Assembly (NCBI GenBank): GCA_050084515.1 | Contig: CM114272.1 | Location: 50,530,001-50,594,000 of the forward strand | Length of the DNA: 64,000 nt | Origin: Blasia pusilla | Lineage: Eukaryota; Marchantiophyta; Marchantiopsida; Blasiales | Direction: 5' to 3' | In this document: one piece after another, positions 1 to 13,660 of the stretch | Position numbering within the stretch: position 1 is the stretch's first letter | Layout of the letters: each line of letters begins with the position of its first letter | Made by a program: the position numbers and the translations under genes | Notes under the pieces: generated by a model | What the model was told of the DNA's origin: nothing | Seen by the model: only the letters and a program-made list of their open reading frames with translations | Database searches by the model: none

Positions 1-1379
1 TGGTACGTATCGTCGTAGACTGTCTCGGGAAAAGGAAGGAAGGTCGAATTTAATGCGGGGAGAGAACGAAGCATGAGGAGACTCAGGAGATACCTCAGAG
101 TCTCAGACCCTCAGATAAGTGGTTTTTTGTTGTTTGCGCCTGACACTTAAGGGAGGACAGCTAGGTAGACTCCGGGCTCCGAGTCTCTTGCACCTCTACA
201 GCTCCCTCGCTGGTTATTCCCCTTGACCGACAGACACACTGTTCCGTGCACAAGCGTCGTAGTACTTGTTCGCACTGTTCAGAATTCTCTCAAAATCAAC
301 AAATTCGCTTCCAATTTACCTCTCTGCCTCAATATAGTGTATAGATACATGTACATACATCCAACTGGAGGGGGATGGCATATGAGAATATGAGTTGGTC
401 CACACATAAGCAAGACCATGCAAAACGAATGTTTCATAAATGCAGCTCACAAATTACAATATTCACAAACGAGTTTACACGAGGAGCGATCAAACCGGTG
501 TAGGTCTAGCAGGAGGAGAACGCTAGCTCGAGTATGGAGCTCCTTGCTGTAAGGCAAAGCAAGGTCCCGAGGAAACATTTTCTCCTTCAGACTTCCATGA
601 CTCATGGTGACTACTGATGCAGACTCATTGCGGAGAGTAGCCTCACCCCTGCAAAAAGTTCATTCTTCACGTGGAGGAACAAAACACGGGTTTCCCATCA
701 TCGCGAAGAACTCCAACCGAAAACTCCGCGTCTTAATCCACATCTCGTGGTCAGACTCATCAGAGAAGGGGCCGGAGTCACCGACATTCCCTTAACTCCC
801 CTCCGCCAACTGATTGCCAGTTTTCGACGAGGACCATTGAATGGAGATTCGGAGTGGCCTGCAACTGGTTTCTAATCACGGGAGCCGCCACGACGTACGC
901 CTCCTGCGCTCTTCATGCCTCGGAAGAGAGCCTATTTTACTGCAGTAACAAAGTAGTTTTCATCCCTGAACTATGGAAGAGTGGATCACAACGGACTTCC
1001 TTTCTCCACAAGACTGCTGCACGACTAAGAGGTGTTTCTCGAGGGCACAAACTTCTCCTAGATTCTGGCACCTGAAATGCAACTGGATAAAGACACAGCT
1101 AAGGGCTGCTGCGTCCCACAAGGAATCAGACTTGGCGTGGTTCAGCTCGCTTCAAATGCACAGACGTCGAACCCGTGGGCTGGAGCCAAAAGGCGTGGTG
1201 TCGATGCACCAAAAGCAAAAAAATTGTAACCCTCCCTGCTGCATCATTCCCTGCTGCATCATTTGTTTGCCGTTGGGTCATACCCTGTCCTAGATCCTTT
1301 CCAGGCATGGCACGACTGGTCTCGAGGATGCTGCCATAGAGATACAAGTGCCCATAGAGGAGAACTTCTACACACCAGC
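1..1379. other. No gene recognised; 3' flank of the SPARK gene
   Basis: Only short open frames with no recognisable domain occur here. The part next to position 1380 is presumably the 3' untranslated region of the minus-strand SPARK gene. I see no repeat, RNA gene or transposon signature. Confidence 0.4.
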
Positions 1380-2797
1380 TCAAGGTCGGACACTCTCTGT
1401 GAGAACGATAACGACGAGAATCACATACACCAGAAGAAAAGTTGACGAAATGCTTGTTCGTACAGTATTACTCGCAAGAGAGGGAGCCTTTGTAAAACGG
1501 AAACCGGTTGTTGCCAGGGGCATGCCTTCATTGTTGGGGCTACATTGGGGAGTCTCGTAGGTCGAGTTAGTGTACATGATAGCCCGTAGAACAGCTGAGA
1601 CTGTGGGAATGTAAGCGGTGCGATTGCTGTAAAGGAGCCACATTAATCCCATAAGCTTGCAGTACTGCTCCGTCGCATTCAATGACGGGTTCGTCGTAAA
1701 TTGAGACGCTGTTTCCGACTGCAGTACACGTTTCAAATCCAGTCAGTCGGAGCCATCCAAATGTCCGTATCGGACAACGAACAAAGAAGCAAACTTGGAT
1801 GTCTGAAGATCTGCATTTGAAGGGGAACCCAGAGCTGAAAAATAAGACTCAAACGTTCTCGACAGGAGATTGGAGACTGCTAGGGCAGTTGCCACGAAAC
1901 GACAATCACGTATGCACACAAGACCTAGAAAAATTATCTGCAATATCTATCTTTGTCAACCCCAAAAGTCAAATCCATCTAACAGTAATCCTGCCAGCGA
2001 GAGAATGGAGTATTCAACAAGAGGTTCCTTCGTTCATCCTGATGTAGTGAGCGATGCGAATGCTGCTTTTCAACAATCTCTCGTGTCTCAAATGGGGGAC
2101 TACACAAGGGAGGAAGGCTCCTGCTTGTGCACATTACCGTTTGAACATCCTCATCCTCAAAACGCAACAATGTCGCCAAACAGCATAATAGTAAGATCCT
2201 GAGCCCTATTCGATGAAGGAATCAACTCACATTCTCAAGGGTGTCGACGCAAGCAGTGCAACCTTCATAATTGGAAGACTTGCAACTGTCTTCCAGCGAG
2301 CTGCGCAAAATGGAAGGACTTCTCGATTCCACGCCGCTGCGAAAATCGTTGAAAGGGCAGCTGTTGTCGTTCATCTCTGTGAGGTGAATGCCACAGTAGC
2401 AAACCACTGGGTCACAGGTCGAGTTTCCAGTGTCAAAGAGAGCTCCACGAGTCTGCAATGCAGATTGCAAGCTGCTGATACAGTTGGTGGTGACATCTGC
2501 CCCAGAATTGGAAGCATTCAGCTTGGGTGACGAAGGCGATAGAGCCAATCGTGCATCGGAGGCATAAACCCAAGCAGCCAGCACTGGGCAGCATCGCTTC
2601 TTATCAGGCATCGCACCATGACATGCTTCCTTCACACCTCCGAAGCTCACGTCTCCTAGATCCAGAGCACACCACACAGCCTGCAATGCGTTCACAGATG
2701 GCGTTTGTCCTATGACAACCCGCATGGAGCTGAGGCAGGCCAAGGCGAAGATGAGGATGCAACGAGAAACGAACCAACCATTAATGATCGAATCCAT
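1380..2797 (-). CDS. SPARK-domain GPI-anchored protein, two exons
   Basis: Secreted, probably GPI-anchored cell-surface protein of the plant family that includes Arabidopsis At4g28100; its biochemical role is not established. The ATG at 2797 opens a signal peptide (IINGWFVSRCILIFALACL). Exon 1 (2797-2231, 189 codons) carries the cysteine-rich SPARK signature, with CPVLAAWVYAS about a third of the way in and CDPVVCYCGIHL further on. It ends at a GTGAGT donor (2230-2225). Exon 2 (1718-1380) follows a TGTACTGCAG acceptor and keeps the frame. It contains CKLMGLMWLL, NRTAYIPTVSAVLRAIMY and a hydrophobic tail (SSTFLLVYVILVVIVL) suitable for GPI attachment. The spliced product is 301 residues, somewhat shorter than I would expect for angiosperm relatives. 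Unlike almost everything else in the window it has no internal stops, so it is probably a live host gene. The family is clear; the exact intron ends (1719-2230) are inferred. Confidence 0.82.
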
Positions 2798-5542
2798 TAC
2801 AATCCTTCTCTCTCCCCAGTCTTCCACCCCTCTTCTCCCACTACTATCCTGATGCAACAAAATTCACGGCATCACGCAATTCTGCTCGTCGCTTCAATAT
2901 TTGAGAGTTTCGGTTCAGATAGATGGATGGCTTGTTCTACGCTTTGATCGCTCACCGGCCCAAGCCGGGACAAGTCTTGAATACAACAAGCCCCTCCTCT
3001 ACGTTCCCTTCTTGTGTTGGACATCCACACGTGCGATCACGCTTGTCGGGCTCGTGCAAGAGTGGAGGGGAGCGATGCTGTACTGTACATTCACCGCTCC
3101 CGATGAGTGGATCTTCCTTTCTTTCTCGCTCGCGTCTGCTTCTTACATTTTGCTGCAACCTGCCGCATTTTATGCCTTGCCTCGCGTCCCACACGGCATT
3201 GTCTGTTTGGGGCTTTTCAAAGAACGGAACAGTGTTGTCAGGTGTAGTACGGTACCATCGAGTGTCTGGGTGCCGACTCTGCCAAGACTGACATTGTAAG
3301 ATCAATGCAGAAGAGAGAAGGGGGAAGAGAGAGTAGCGGGCGTCAGACGTGCTCAGGAAAGCACTTTTCGAGCGTAGGATAACCAGGCTCCAGGATGCGT
3401 ACAGTGCCTCCTCTCCTGTAGTGCAGCCAAGTAAGTGACGAGACACCTATGGTGACCCATCCCATCGGTCCTCACAAACCCGTCAAGGATTCTCGGGATT
3501 CTCTTCCCGGAAACGCGATGGTCGGTGAAATCTTGTCCGTATGACGGCTCACACTGCTCCGTTTTTGCGAACTATGAGAATTCGACGACCCCACGCTTCC
3601 CATCGTCCAATTTCGGCCCGTCCTTGAAACTTTCTCTCCACCGAATAATCGGCACCATATGTTACGGTAGGTATCCAGTAGTTTCCCGAATTATTTCAAA
3701 TCCAATTAGAGACAGAATAGCTTCTCTAAATAAGCACTTCTTCTAACTCAATCTGAGGCGTGGTCGTAGTACTACTACCAAGAGAAGAAAAACTGGAGAC
3801 GCTGGGAACGTCTCGGAGGGAGGGAGATTGTCGAAGGACGGTGGGCACTGTGCAAGAGCAACCGCAACCTCAGCGTTCAACTTTTCAAGCATGGATACGG
3901 ATGCAGTGGCCGGTTGAAGTCCATGACACCGTACGCGACCTGAATGCAAGTACTGGTAAGTCGCTAAGACCTACTTCAATAGTACCATAACAGAGCGCAA
4001 TGGAACCCTCGCTTATTTCTTCTATGAGAGACGCGATGGTAGCTCTACATTCTGGAAATGTTCACATAATAGGGCATGTCTTTCACCACTTTCCTGCATT
4101 CCGACACTCAATGGTTGGTGGTTAAGGTTGGTTTACGCTTTGGGAGTGTCTCTGATCAGTGCTGCCGAAGAATCGACTCATCGACTTCTCGTAGGTGTTG
4201 GTGGATTTGCAGTAGCCCTGGATTAATAACAGACTTCAGGCAAAGTTAGCCCGATATCAGGCAGCTAGCTGCAGCTCGAGCCTGTGACTCCTGTCGGTGA
4301 GTCTGGCGCCTCTGCTCCTTTGGTCTGCCATGGACTTTACTTACTTGAGGTCGGACATTTGGGAGGGAGAATGAATGATGGCGATGAGTTGGTGCAGCTT
4401 GACGGTGGGTGGTGCTTTGAAGGAGCCTGTAACATGGGAACACCGGAGTCCGGACTGACCATCATCAGCATCGTTCCAGAGTCCAGACCGCCACTCCGCC
4501 TGGTTTCTTTTGGTCATGCAAATCCCGCACTCGGGCCATCGAGAGCTGTTATGCCATAGACTTTTCCCCCACCCTCTCGCCCACCTCCATCTCGTCTTCC
4601 CACATTCCTTCCCAGTGTCCGATCCCGTTCCCTCCTAGCGCTGGATCACCCACCCCTGGATCCACTGCGCCTGGCGTATTCTGGAATTTGGATGCAATCC
4701 GGAAAGTAGATCGCCATTTCTGTGAATCATTATAGTACCGAGGCGATACTGGTAACTTTTTCCCCAATAACCAGGTTTTCTCTGGAATTAGCCGACCGAA
4801 GTCAATCGCTTTTCGAGATGTGGACCGCCTCATTTCGGTCCTTTGGGCAAGAACTCGGCTTCCCCCTTTTCCTCCCTTTCTGGGATTTTCCCACCCGCTA
4901 GGAGTCAGCAAATCCTTATCCATCAGGTGGACCCTTAACTTACAACACGTGTACGAATTAACTCATGACACGTAACAAAATCCATAGAAATTCGGCTTGA
5001 AACCAGAACGCGCTCCTCACATCCCGACAGGTATGCCGACGATGTTCCTAGGATCGGTCGGAATGAGCTGCTGAGAAAAGCATGTTCCGGCTTTAGTGAA
5101 ACCGTGACGGTAAATACCTAGCATGAAGAATCGCCTAGGTATCAAGGTGCCGGTATTTAGCGGACATCGGAAACGGCCCCTTCAATTGTCCCGCGGACTA
5201 CGGGTACAGTCCAGTTCATTCATTATCGTGTCGAACGAAGTCTATGCTGAGATTCAATCAAAGAAACACGGCTGGGCTGCTTAGTCTGATTCCAAATACA
5301 TCCGCAAGCATCTCTATGCTACCTCCGACCAGTTATCGTAGGTAGTTTGGTAGCTAGATTTGGGACCCTGCTCCTAGTCCGAATAAACTAGGAGTATGCC
5401 CGGGTCAGATATCAGATTTTCGGCAGAGTTTGGAGAAGTGGAGATCCTGGCTATGCCCCACTACCTCCTTTGATTCTACGTTCCATCATCATACATGATG
5501 CGAAAAGATAACTTTGTAATCCGTTAAATTTGTGGCTTCCAT
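2798..5542. other. No gene recognised; upstream of the SPARK gene
   Basis: This stretch contains the presumed promoter of the SPARK gene. Several open frames of 60-160 codons occur (for example 2952-3446 minus, 4549-4923 minus), but their translations show no family motif, signal peptide or repeat that I can support. Confidence 0.35.
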
Positions 5543-6019
5543 GTGCAGAGAGAGAGGCACTACTCCATGCGGGATTCCCTCATTCGTGCCGATCTCTACA
5601 TGACACGTGAGGCTGAGGTGGTTGTGGCGGACGTGGTAGTCACATATCCCACGCGGAAGGCAGTGCGAGCCCAAGTGGTGGCCCAAGGGCGAATGCTACA
5701 AGGAGCGGCGGCGGCTGTGAAGAAGACATATATCTACAGTCGACTACACGAGGGACACATCTTCATCCCCTTGGCCATAGAGATGTATGGGGCTATGGGG
5801 GAGAGGACACACGAGGGACACGCCCATCATCCCCGAGAAATGGGCCATAGAGATGTATGGGGGGCTATGGGAGATGGGTGCGGGCGGGCTCAGCGTGGGA
5901 GACGCCAAAGACTAGAGGCCCACTTAGTAGTAGTCATAGCTCTCTTGTTGTTGCTGATATTGTCTGTGCCCATCATCTCCTTCCTTTTTTCTGGTCTTGT
6001 TGTGGCCTTCAGGTTTTGA
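5543..6019 (+). pseudogene. Retroelement C-terminal fragment, nuclease-like
   Basis: A 158-codon frame whose first half resembles the C-terminal restriction-like endonuclease tail of some plant and algal retroelement proteins. It shows RADLYMTREAEVVVADVVVT, an alternation of acidic residue and hydrophobic strand like a PD-(D/E)XK core, and then FIPLAIEMYGAMG, a phrase I associate with such tails. The segment around MYGAMG is partly duplicated (5785-5806 and 5850-5873, spelled DVWGAMG the second time). The C-terminus is an unrelated hydrophobic stretch, so the frame is a fragment running into flanking DNA. No reverse transcriptase precedes it. The assignment rests on remembered pattern only; the alternative is a chance open frame. 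Confidence 0.35.
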
Positions 6020-9000
6020 CTCTTTGAGTCCCCCTCTTTTGTACTTCCGATGGGTTTTCCATCACTCGTTTTTTATCGAAGTGCATCTTCTTTCCTCCTA
6101 AATTTGACGGTTTAGAGTCATATCCACCGTGTTTGAATGGAATAGATTACAACATTACAACCACAACGGAATAGCCTCTATACGCGAGGGAAATAGCTCT
6201 ATATGCAACTTGTATGTTGGTGTAGCAATACTAGCAAGGTGTATGTAAGCACTTTGACCACTTTACTTTCCATGATAAAATTTTCACAACTTGAAATATA
6301 TGGGATTTTGTTATACAACTCATATTGTTAATCATATCTATATATCAAACATTAGAGATTTTATTGACACAAGGGTAGATTCGCATACATAATAAAATAG
6401 ACTCATGCATATATACAAAGATCACACAAAAACTTTTGAAAAATTCAAAGAATCTTTAAGATGTCCGCCATATTCACCCCTAACAAAAGCCTAAGCCTAA
6501 AAAATTGGAGTAATCAAGATGAAAGAATTTGAGGAATCTTTGGAAAGAGCAAAAGAAAGCAATAATGACTCGACCATGGAATTGATCAACTCCATTCATA
6601 ATGAAAATAAAATTGTCAAATCATTCCAACACCTAAACATTATAACAAATATCGTGTTGAACCTCTAGGTTTTCAATAATGTAGAACTCTACTTTTGAAA
6701 AGCTAAGATGTGACAAAAGCCTCCTAAAAAATTGGAGTAGATGGAATTTGAGGAATCTTTAGAGCAAAGCAATAATGACTCCCAAACTCCATTCATAATG
6801 AAAATAAAATTGGAAATCATTTAAACATTATGCATTTCTTACTACTGTCATGTGTCTGTAATATAAGAAATAATCAAAAATGTGTCAATCAAAAAAGTGC
6901 TTGAAAATCAAGAAGGCGCTCTCTGATAGTAATATAAATGGTATAGCATAGCATCATGCCGACTAGTTACCATAATTTCAAAACCCTTCGGTTCTAATCT
7001 CAAAATTTTTTTCATTGGGTTTTCTCTTTGAAGAGTCTAAAAGCCCTTCTACTACCCATACATATTAGAACTACAATCGATATGAAAAATTATCAATCAT
7101 TTTCTACCGTAGTTTCTTAATCTTCAAATTTTCTTAAAAAATCTAATTTAACTCCTCCAGCCCTCTTTTCCTTTCATCATTTGATTGTTTTCTCTCCACC
7201 GGTCTTCTAGTGTTTCCTCAAACCCCATCCTCACTCAATTTACTTTCAATTATACATAACACTACTAATTCTTTGCGAGATAATTTTCTTATATAGTGGT
7301 CCTAACTTCCATTTGATCATTCTTGCAATCCCCTTCTTTATAACGGATTCTCTCATTATCAGCCGTCGTGTTTTCAACTCTCCGTCTTGGTGTAGACATC
7401 CTCCGTAATTATGCCATCCATCACCGATTGTACCTTGGTACCACCGCCTCCTTAGTCCTTACCCGAGTTTCAACCGTCACTTTGACACCGACGCACACTT
7501 GCGAGGAGTCAACTTAACCTTGAATAATACTCTCTCTCTATCCGGTATCTCTCCAGACAGCCTGTAACATCAAGCAACGTCCGGGGCCAACCGGGGTTAC
7601 CCTGGCCGGTTGAAATCTACATTTGCAGTTTCCATTTCTGAATTACCGGCAAAAACCTGAGTGCAAATATAGGGTCTCTTCGTATTTTGTATCAAATAGC
7701 CGATCGCGATTAGAAAAACGTCAAAATTTATGAATATCGGGAAAGTACCGGTTCTATGGGAAAACTAGACATCACGGTGGTACGGCTAGCTTAGGGACCC
7801 CTACTTATACAGTATTACAGTACTCCAGTTCATCCGGCTACCATATAGTGGTATCTAGGTTTGGGACCCTGCGCGTGTACTTCAATTGAAGCATTGTTAA
7901 TGCATCGATTGTTCTCTCTTCTATCAAATATTGTTTCGACACTGTGTCGTTCTTCCCGTGACTAGGTAGCCTTGGGACCCCTGCGTGTACTCGGCGTTGA
8001 ACTGTACGCGAGACGATGATAATCGGATCTCGCTCTCTCGCCAGTCTCTCTAATATCGCCGAAAGTAGCGAGCTAACGTCTGCTTCTAACCCCCCTTGAA
8101 AGAGTTGACAATTAATTTAGTCCCCCCGGCTCTGTCAGGTTCCGCTTTTGTTGGCCGCTGGTGCTCTCTCAATTCGAACTACTAGTGTGTAGCCCGTGCC
8201 CTACACTCCGTGAAGGGACTAATCGTGGTGCACTCAGTTTCTCGTTGCAAGGAGAAAGGTGTTTGCAGATGAAGAAGTCATTCTCCAATAATGTAAATCA
8301 AGTGTCTGTCTACCATCAATCCGTGAACAGGGATCGTCTTACTACCTCTCTTTGGGATGGCTATTTTTCTCCGACTTGGACTTGCACTTTGAAGAAATAA
8401 CCACGCCTCGCTGCCACCACGTCTCTAGCTTGTGATACCCCTCCTCCCACTTGGACTAAAAGCATTAACAGTAAAATCTTTAGCTGCGGTTGTAACGAGT
8501 AGACTGTTCGAAAAAGGAGAGGGCGAAGAGAGAGGGGTCCCGATGCTAGAGCCGTGGTGGCGTGGTTACGACTTCAAAGATCAAATCAAAAGATTCGCCA
8601 TTTGACCCCTCCTCGTCCTTCAATGCAACGGACATTACCAACCGCCAAGTCGAAGAGTTTTCAAATGATTGCGAGTTACTCCGGTGTCCCCACACGAACT
8701 TGTGCGAAGAGATACCGAGACCACGGCACCTGTACTTTCCCGGTGTTAATAAAAACAGACAGTAATTTTTGAATTTTTTTCAATAACTGTGTGATATTTA
8801 ATACACATTACGAGAGGACTCCGTATTCAGTCGGTCTGTAGACTGGTGATTCAGAACTCAACCGGCCAGGTCAACTCGTGACACCGTTCTTCCCGGTCGC
8901 AACCCCGGCTCATCTCGGCCATTGGTCCCGGAGTCGGTGAGTTGGGGCTGAACAAATTAAACTTTGATCATTACCCGGCCCTATAAATCGAAAGTGCTCA

Positions 9001-11968
9001 CTTTTTCAGCGGTCCGAGCATATGGCTCTTTTCAGCGAGTGGGAGCACGAGTCCATGATTGATTTCTCCACTCGAGTGACCCACATTTCTCTTTTATAAA
9101 GCGCGGCGGCACGGATCTCTAAGAGCATATCTTTAGAGAGACGGAGAACACAAGTGCTCACAAAACTCATCCTTCCAATCCGTCCTAAGGGAAGAAGTGT
9201 GAAATTGATGGCATTTCGAAATCAATTTCACCCCCCGTCCAAAAGTAAGTGGTCAGTGAGTGCTCCCATACCTTACGAGAGAAAGGAAAACCTTTTTATT
9301 TAAGGAACGTAGAAGAAAACTTTTTTATTTAAGGAAAGTCGAAAATTATGAGAAAGAAAAGAAAAAGGAGCAACTTGGAGTGAAAGCTGTCACTTGCACT
9401 CGAGAGCTCGACCGATTAACGATATCGGTTTAAAGTCTGCAAAATTCTCCACCTCTCGGTGCTGATTGGAACAGTTGGGTAAAGGTGGACGCTTTGTGGT
9501 TGAGATCATGAGTTCTTGGGAAGACAATGATAAATTCATGATGTTTTTGAGCAAACGGATATGCACAAGATGAATTATCGTCGAAAGTCATGATCGTTTT
9601 CAATTATGAGGGAGGTCGCTAATCTTCAGACTTAATCCGATGGTGTCTCATTTTTTCTTTCATTCATTTCCATTTATTGGACAACAAATCTATGCCAACT
9701 TCTGTCAATCCAATAACTTGCTTGTTTCCTGTACCTCAAACCGGGAGCGTTAAAGGGTTTTGCTTCCAAGTCTGTGTTCTCGTGATTGAAGTGTAATAAA
9801 TACATATCTTTCTAAAATACAACAGTTATGCGGTCGTTGTTTGCAATGGTAGAAATCTATGGTGCAACAGAAAACCTGCTCGTCCCTAATGTAAATCGCA
9901 AAAGGTACAAGTGATAAAACATTCATATACTATGCGAATGGTAAACGTCTACGGAAATGGGTAGTGGTTGAGGCATGGCACGACAATGCAAAATTTCTAA
10001 ATTTTGGGAGTAGTAGTAATCTATGCTATTTCTTGAGAGCATTTCTCGCATGACATTTTTACATTTTCAATTGTCGACACGTGACGCAAGGATACATATA
10101 CATATAAAATTATTAGTATTTTTTTCCCTGGGTGACTTGGGGTGAGATGATCGTGAATGCAAAAACACATGAAGGATGATAACCTGAAATTAGAGGACAC
10201 ACAATGAATAAAGTTTTTTTTTAAATTACAAAAATAAAAAAATTGTTTTCTTACAATAAATCTATCTCGGCTCAAGAAAAATTTTCATATGTTTTCTTTT
10301 ATTAATTTTATAAAAAAATTATCCCTTTTCCAATCCCCCTCTTTCAACAGATAAAATAAAATCACTTATTTTGATGAATTATTTTCCCAAAAGAGGGATT
10401 AAATTTTCCCCCGATATAACTTGAAATTTAAAAATAATATAGAAATAATATGTCTTCCTTTATTTTGAAGAATAATTCTTGTCCCATTAGTGTCCTATCA
10501 TCATTTTCATTTTTTCCCAAAAGGAAAACTAATTTCCCCTCAAAAGTAAACTTAAATTTTTTTTTGCATGAACGTTGAAAAACTTATTTTAAATTTTCAA
10601 ATGAGGAAAGATTAAAAAAAATGAAAGAGACTCTAGAAGATTTCATCGGGGAAGATGTTTGAGTTTGAGTCAATTATAAATAATTAATTATCATGAAATC
10701 CTTACCCATTCTTGTTTTTGCTTAATATAGTGTAAAATTAAAAAAATTCATAAACTCATGGACAAATTTGACAGGGGTCTTTAAAGTTTCTCAATTAGTA
10801 AATTAATTACCTATTTCTAAAGTAATATGTAATTTCCCTTCCAAAATTAACTTGAAATTAAAACTTTTAGTTTTTTTCCTAAATGTTGAAATCTTAATTT
10901 TCATTTCAAAAATTAAAAAATAAACTGATAATGAAACTCAGGTAACCAAATTTTGGGATTCGATTATTTTAAGTTAAATTTAAAACAAAAATTAATAATT
11001 ATTTAAAAACATGTCTTCTATTCAAATCTTAGCTTAGAATAGGGAAAATTATACAACAATTGAATATCTCATAGGCTTCACGCGTGGCGTTCACGGAGAG
11101 GTTCTCAGCCAAGGCTAACGCCCTTAATAGTATGATAGAGCCTGGCCATACATATGTAAAGGATCTCATGGGTCCTAACTAGTTTTGCGTTGTAGTATCT
11201 TGCTTTACCTTTTATGGTTTCATAAAGGGCTTATTAAAATTAACCTTCTCATTTGGAGGATACAATTTTTAAGTGCTCCTTTTTGGAAGAAATCTAGTTC
11301 CCACTAGATTTCTTCTAAAAATACTTTTGGTGGAGTTATGTAGGGTCATTTAAAGAGATTGGTAAGGAAAGTAAATTATTAGACAGGGATCCATGTATTG
11401 CACGGTCCTTACTAGTCTATACTAATGGTCCCTACTAGTCTATACTATTATTTAAGGAACATTCCTCAGATGGCGATAGCTTGAATGCTCACCACGTATC
11501 TTTTTAAAGATAGAATGTATGACGTGTGACATGTTTGTATGGTTGATAAATTACATCGGGTGTTTAGGATTACGAGGACCGTATATTGCATGGTCCTTCA
11601 AGGGTCTTAACTAGTTTTATAAATTCCTCCTTCAAGGATCCTAAGGAATAGGTATATTCTTGTTCTTGTAAAATAGGTAACCATTTATAAAATTCAAGGG
11701 TTGTAAAAGGTTGCAAGAGAGTAAAATTTTAACTACTATTGAAAAAAAATACTTTTTTGGTCATTCTATGTGTTTTCCTTGTTTCCTTCTTCTATCTAGA
11801 AAGTAACTTTCCTTCGCAAAGGGCATGCCCATACGGATTTTTCTTTCTTTTACACTATAATAGCAACTTATAATATAACAAGTTTTTTTCCCAAAGTCAC
11901 TCTTTGGAGGTTTTTTTTAATGTGATCACTACTTTTTTAACATGTTGAGGTGATATATGCGTACATCC
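6020..11968. other. AT-rich gene-free region
   Basis: About 6 kb of AT-rich DNA without a supportable gene. Minor structure includes a short duplicated CTTTTTTATTTAAGGAA block at about 9290-9340. A degenerate phrase around ACTAGT (about 11175, 11412, 11435 and 11608) recurs beside GGTCC. The region is probably old, decayed transposon sequence. Confidence 0.4.
7786..7995 (+). repeat. Dispersed GGGACCC-centred short repeat
   Basis: The phrase CTAG(A/G/C)TTTGGGACCC, often followed by TGC and a GTGTACT block, occurs at about 7788, 7853 and 7963 with variation, and once more at about 5355. The copies in the second and third sites share GCGTGTACT. It may be the edge of a small dispersed repeat; full boundaries cannot be drawn. 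Confidence 0.3.
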
Positions 11969-12260
11969 ATGGTTGCAAAAAAACGGACAAGTGTGGACAT
12001 GGATTGCAAGAGGTGGGGCCCACACTTTATTACTCAAAGACGAGAGGCACATCAATGGGGAAGGGAACAGAGGTGGGGGCATGAAGCAATTAGTAAGCAC
12101 ATAACATAGAGGTGTGCGCGTTGGGGGGATTATTAGAGGGGGTTTGTTACAAGAAAGGAGGGAGGTCCGACCCATATGGAGAAGTCCTTCCATAGGACGG
12201 ACATAAGTCTACGGACATGAACATGTCCAGAATTTATCCACATGTAGCCTTGACACACCT
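11969..12260. repeat. Possible degraded foldback element
   Basis: The left end (GGTTGCAAAAAAACGGACAA) and the right part (GGACATGAACATGTCC) resemble the arms of the foldback element at 13249-13660, but the inverted pairing is weak. The open frames across it on the minus strand show no domain. Confidence 0.22.
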
Positions 12261-13248
12261 CACCTTCTTGGACCTCTAGGGCATGGAAAGGAATATACCC
12301 CAAGGGAAGGCTTTGAGAGACTTTTCTTTCTAAAATTGAGCATTCCAAGCATAGGCTAGGAGAAGGCACTCCTGGCATGCGTTAGACCTAGTTACCTACT
12401 TGCATGTTGAGGATGTATTTGGCTTGATTTTTATTCGATGTTATCGGAGAGCGATGTGTTTCCCATGATGATATCCGATATCATCTTCTTGTTCATCTTG
12501 GTATGTTGTTGGTTGACTTGATATGTTGTGGAATTTTTCCCTTCTTCCGTCATCCTCTATGTCATGAGGACGACTATCTTCATAAAGCAAGCTAGGAGAC
12601 GGCAAGTCCATCTTCAACTTCTCTTATACCAAAATCCAGAAGGGAAAGGTGTTTACAAAAAGATTGCAAAAATTGTAATACAATGAGATATCATGCATGT
12701 ATGGATCATATATCCATAATCATTCGCAATGATTCAATCAACTATTCACAAAATTCAATCATGTCTTATATTCACAAAAAGCATAGAATCCTCAAACGGA
12801 TTTATATTCATAGTATCTCAATAAAAGATGTCCCACTATCCTAAACTCAATGAGTATATGTGCGTGGTCTTAATATTGAATCTATATTTTCTACATCTAA
12901 TATTTTGGCATTTAACCTCAATTTTGAAAGAAGGCACTTTAGGATTTTCTAATCATAGGGATTTGGAGCTAGTGCCCACTTTCGAATCCTATCAAAATAA
13001 TTCCATCTAATATTTGGATAGTTGTCCTTAACAGTGAGGTTGTATGTAACATAGTTAAAATTATTTGCAATCATTCTTGTGGCATAGATTTTTATGGCTA
13101 TGTTAAAACGTATAATAGGGCGGAAGATTATAGAAATGATATAATAAAACATATAATAGGACCAAAGATTATGGGGACATCCTTTCTAAGGAGAGACTAA
13201 GTAGCAATCATCCCACAAGGTATTTTCCCAATCTCCAACCCTGATATA
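12261..13248. other. AT-rich gene-free region
   Basis: Nothing recognisable as coding or RNA. A few short direct repeats (for example ATATAATAGG near 13150) are present. Confidence 0.35.
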
Positions 13249-13660
13249 CAAGGTTGCACACGCACAAAGTTTGTGTCCACGGACATATGTCCATCCTATG
13301 GACGCACATGTCCATGTGGGCCCGAGTACCTATAGCCCGCATCTGAGCCCGCACGGAGCCGCCACATAGACCCGGGATGATAGAGATCACACCCGTTGCA
13401 TGGCCCCCAACCAAGCGCACGCGGTGGGCTTGGACCCGATTGGGCGGACGTACATCCAAATAGGAGCTGCACGGCGGGCTAGTGGTGGGTTGAGAGCCCG
13501 CTCAAAGCTCGCCTCGTTGACTTGGGATGATGGAGCCCGAACCCGTTATGTGCCCCGTAACGGGTGTGGGCTCCATCAGCCCAGGTCTACACGGCAGGCT
13601 CAGGTGCGGGCCAGGCATGTCCGTCCCATGGACAAACTTGTCTGTTTCCGTGCAACCTTG
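13249..13660. repeat. GC-rich foldback (MITE-like) element, 412 bp
   Basis: The left end CAAGGTTGCA (13249) and the right end TGCAACCTTG (13651-13660) are exact inverted copies. The arms continue as imperfect inverted repeats for well over 100 bp, including matching ACACCCGTT, GAGCC and GACATG blocks in opposite orientation. The arms are GC-rich in an AT-rich neighbourhood. No coding capacity is evident, and open frames across it are by-products of the inverted structure. No clear target-site duplication is visible, so the superfamily is unassigned. Confidence 0.6.

Noticed and set aside
2952-3446. 164-codon minus-strand ORF upstream of the SPARK gene
   Set aside because: No recognisable domain or signal, and biased composition only; not supportable as a gene.
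11897-12378. Minus-strand ORFs near 12 kb
   Set aside because: Proline/serine-rich frames across a possible foldback fragment, with no family resemblance.
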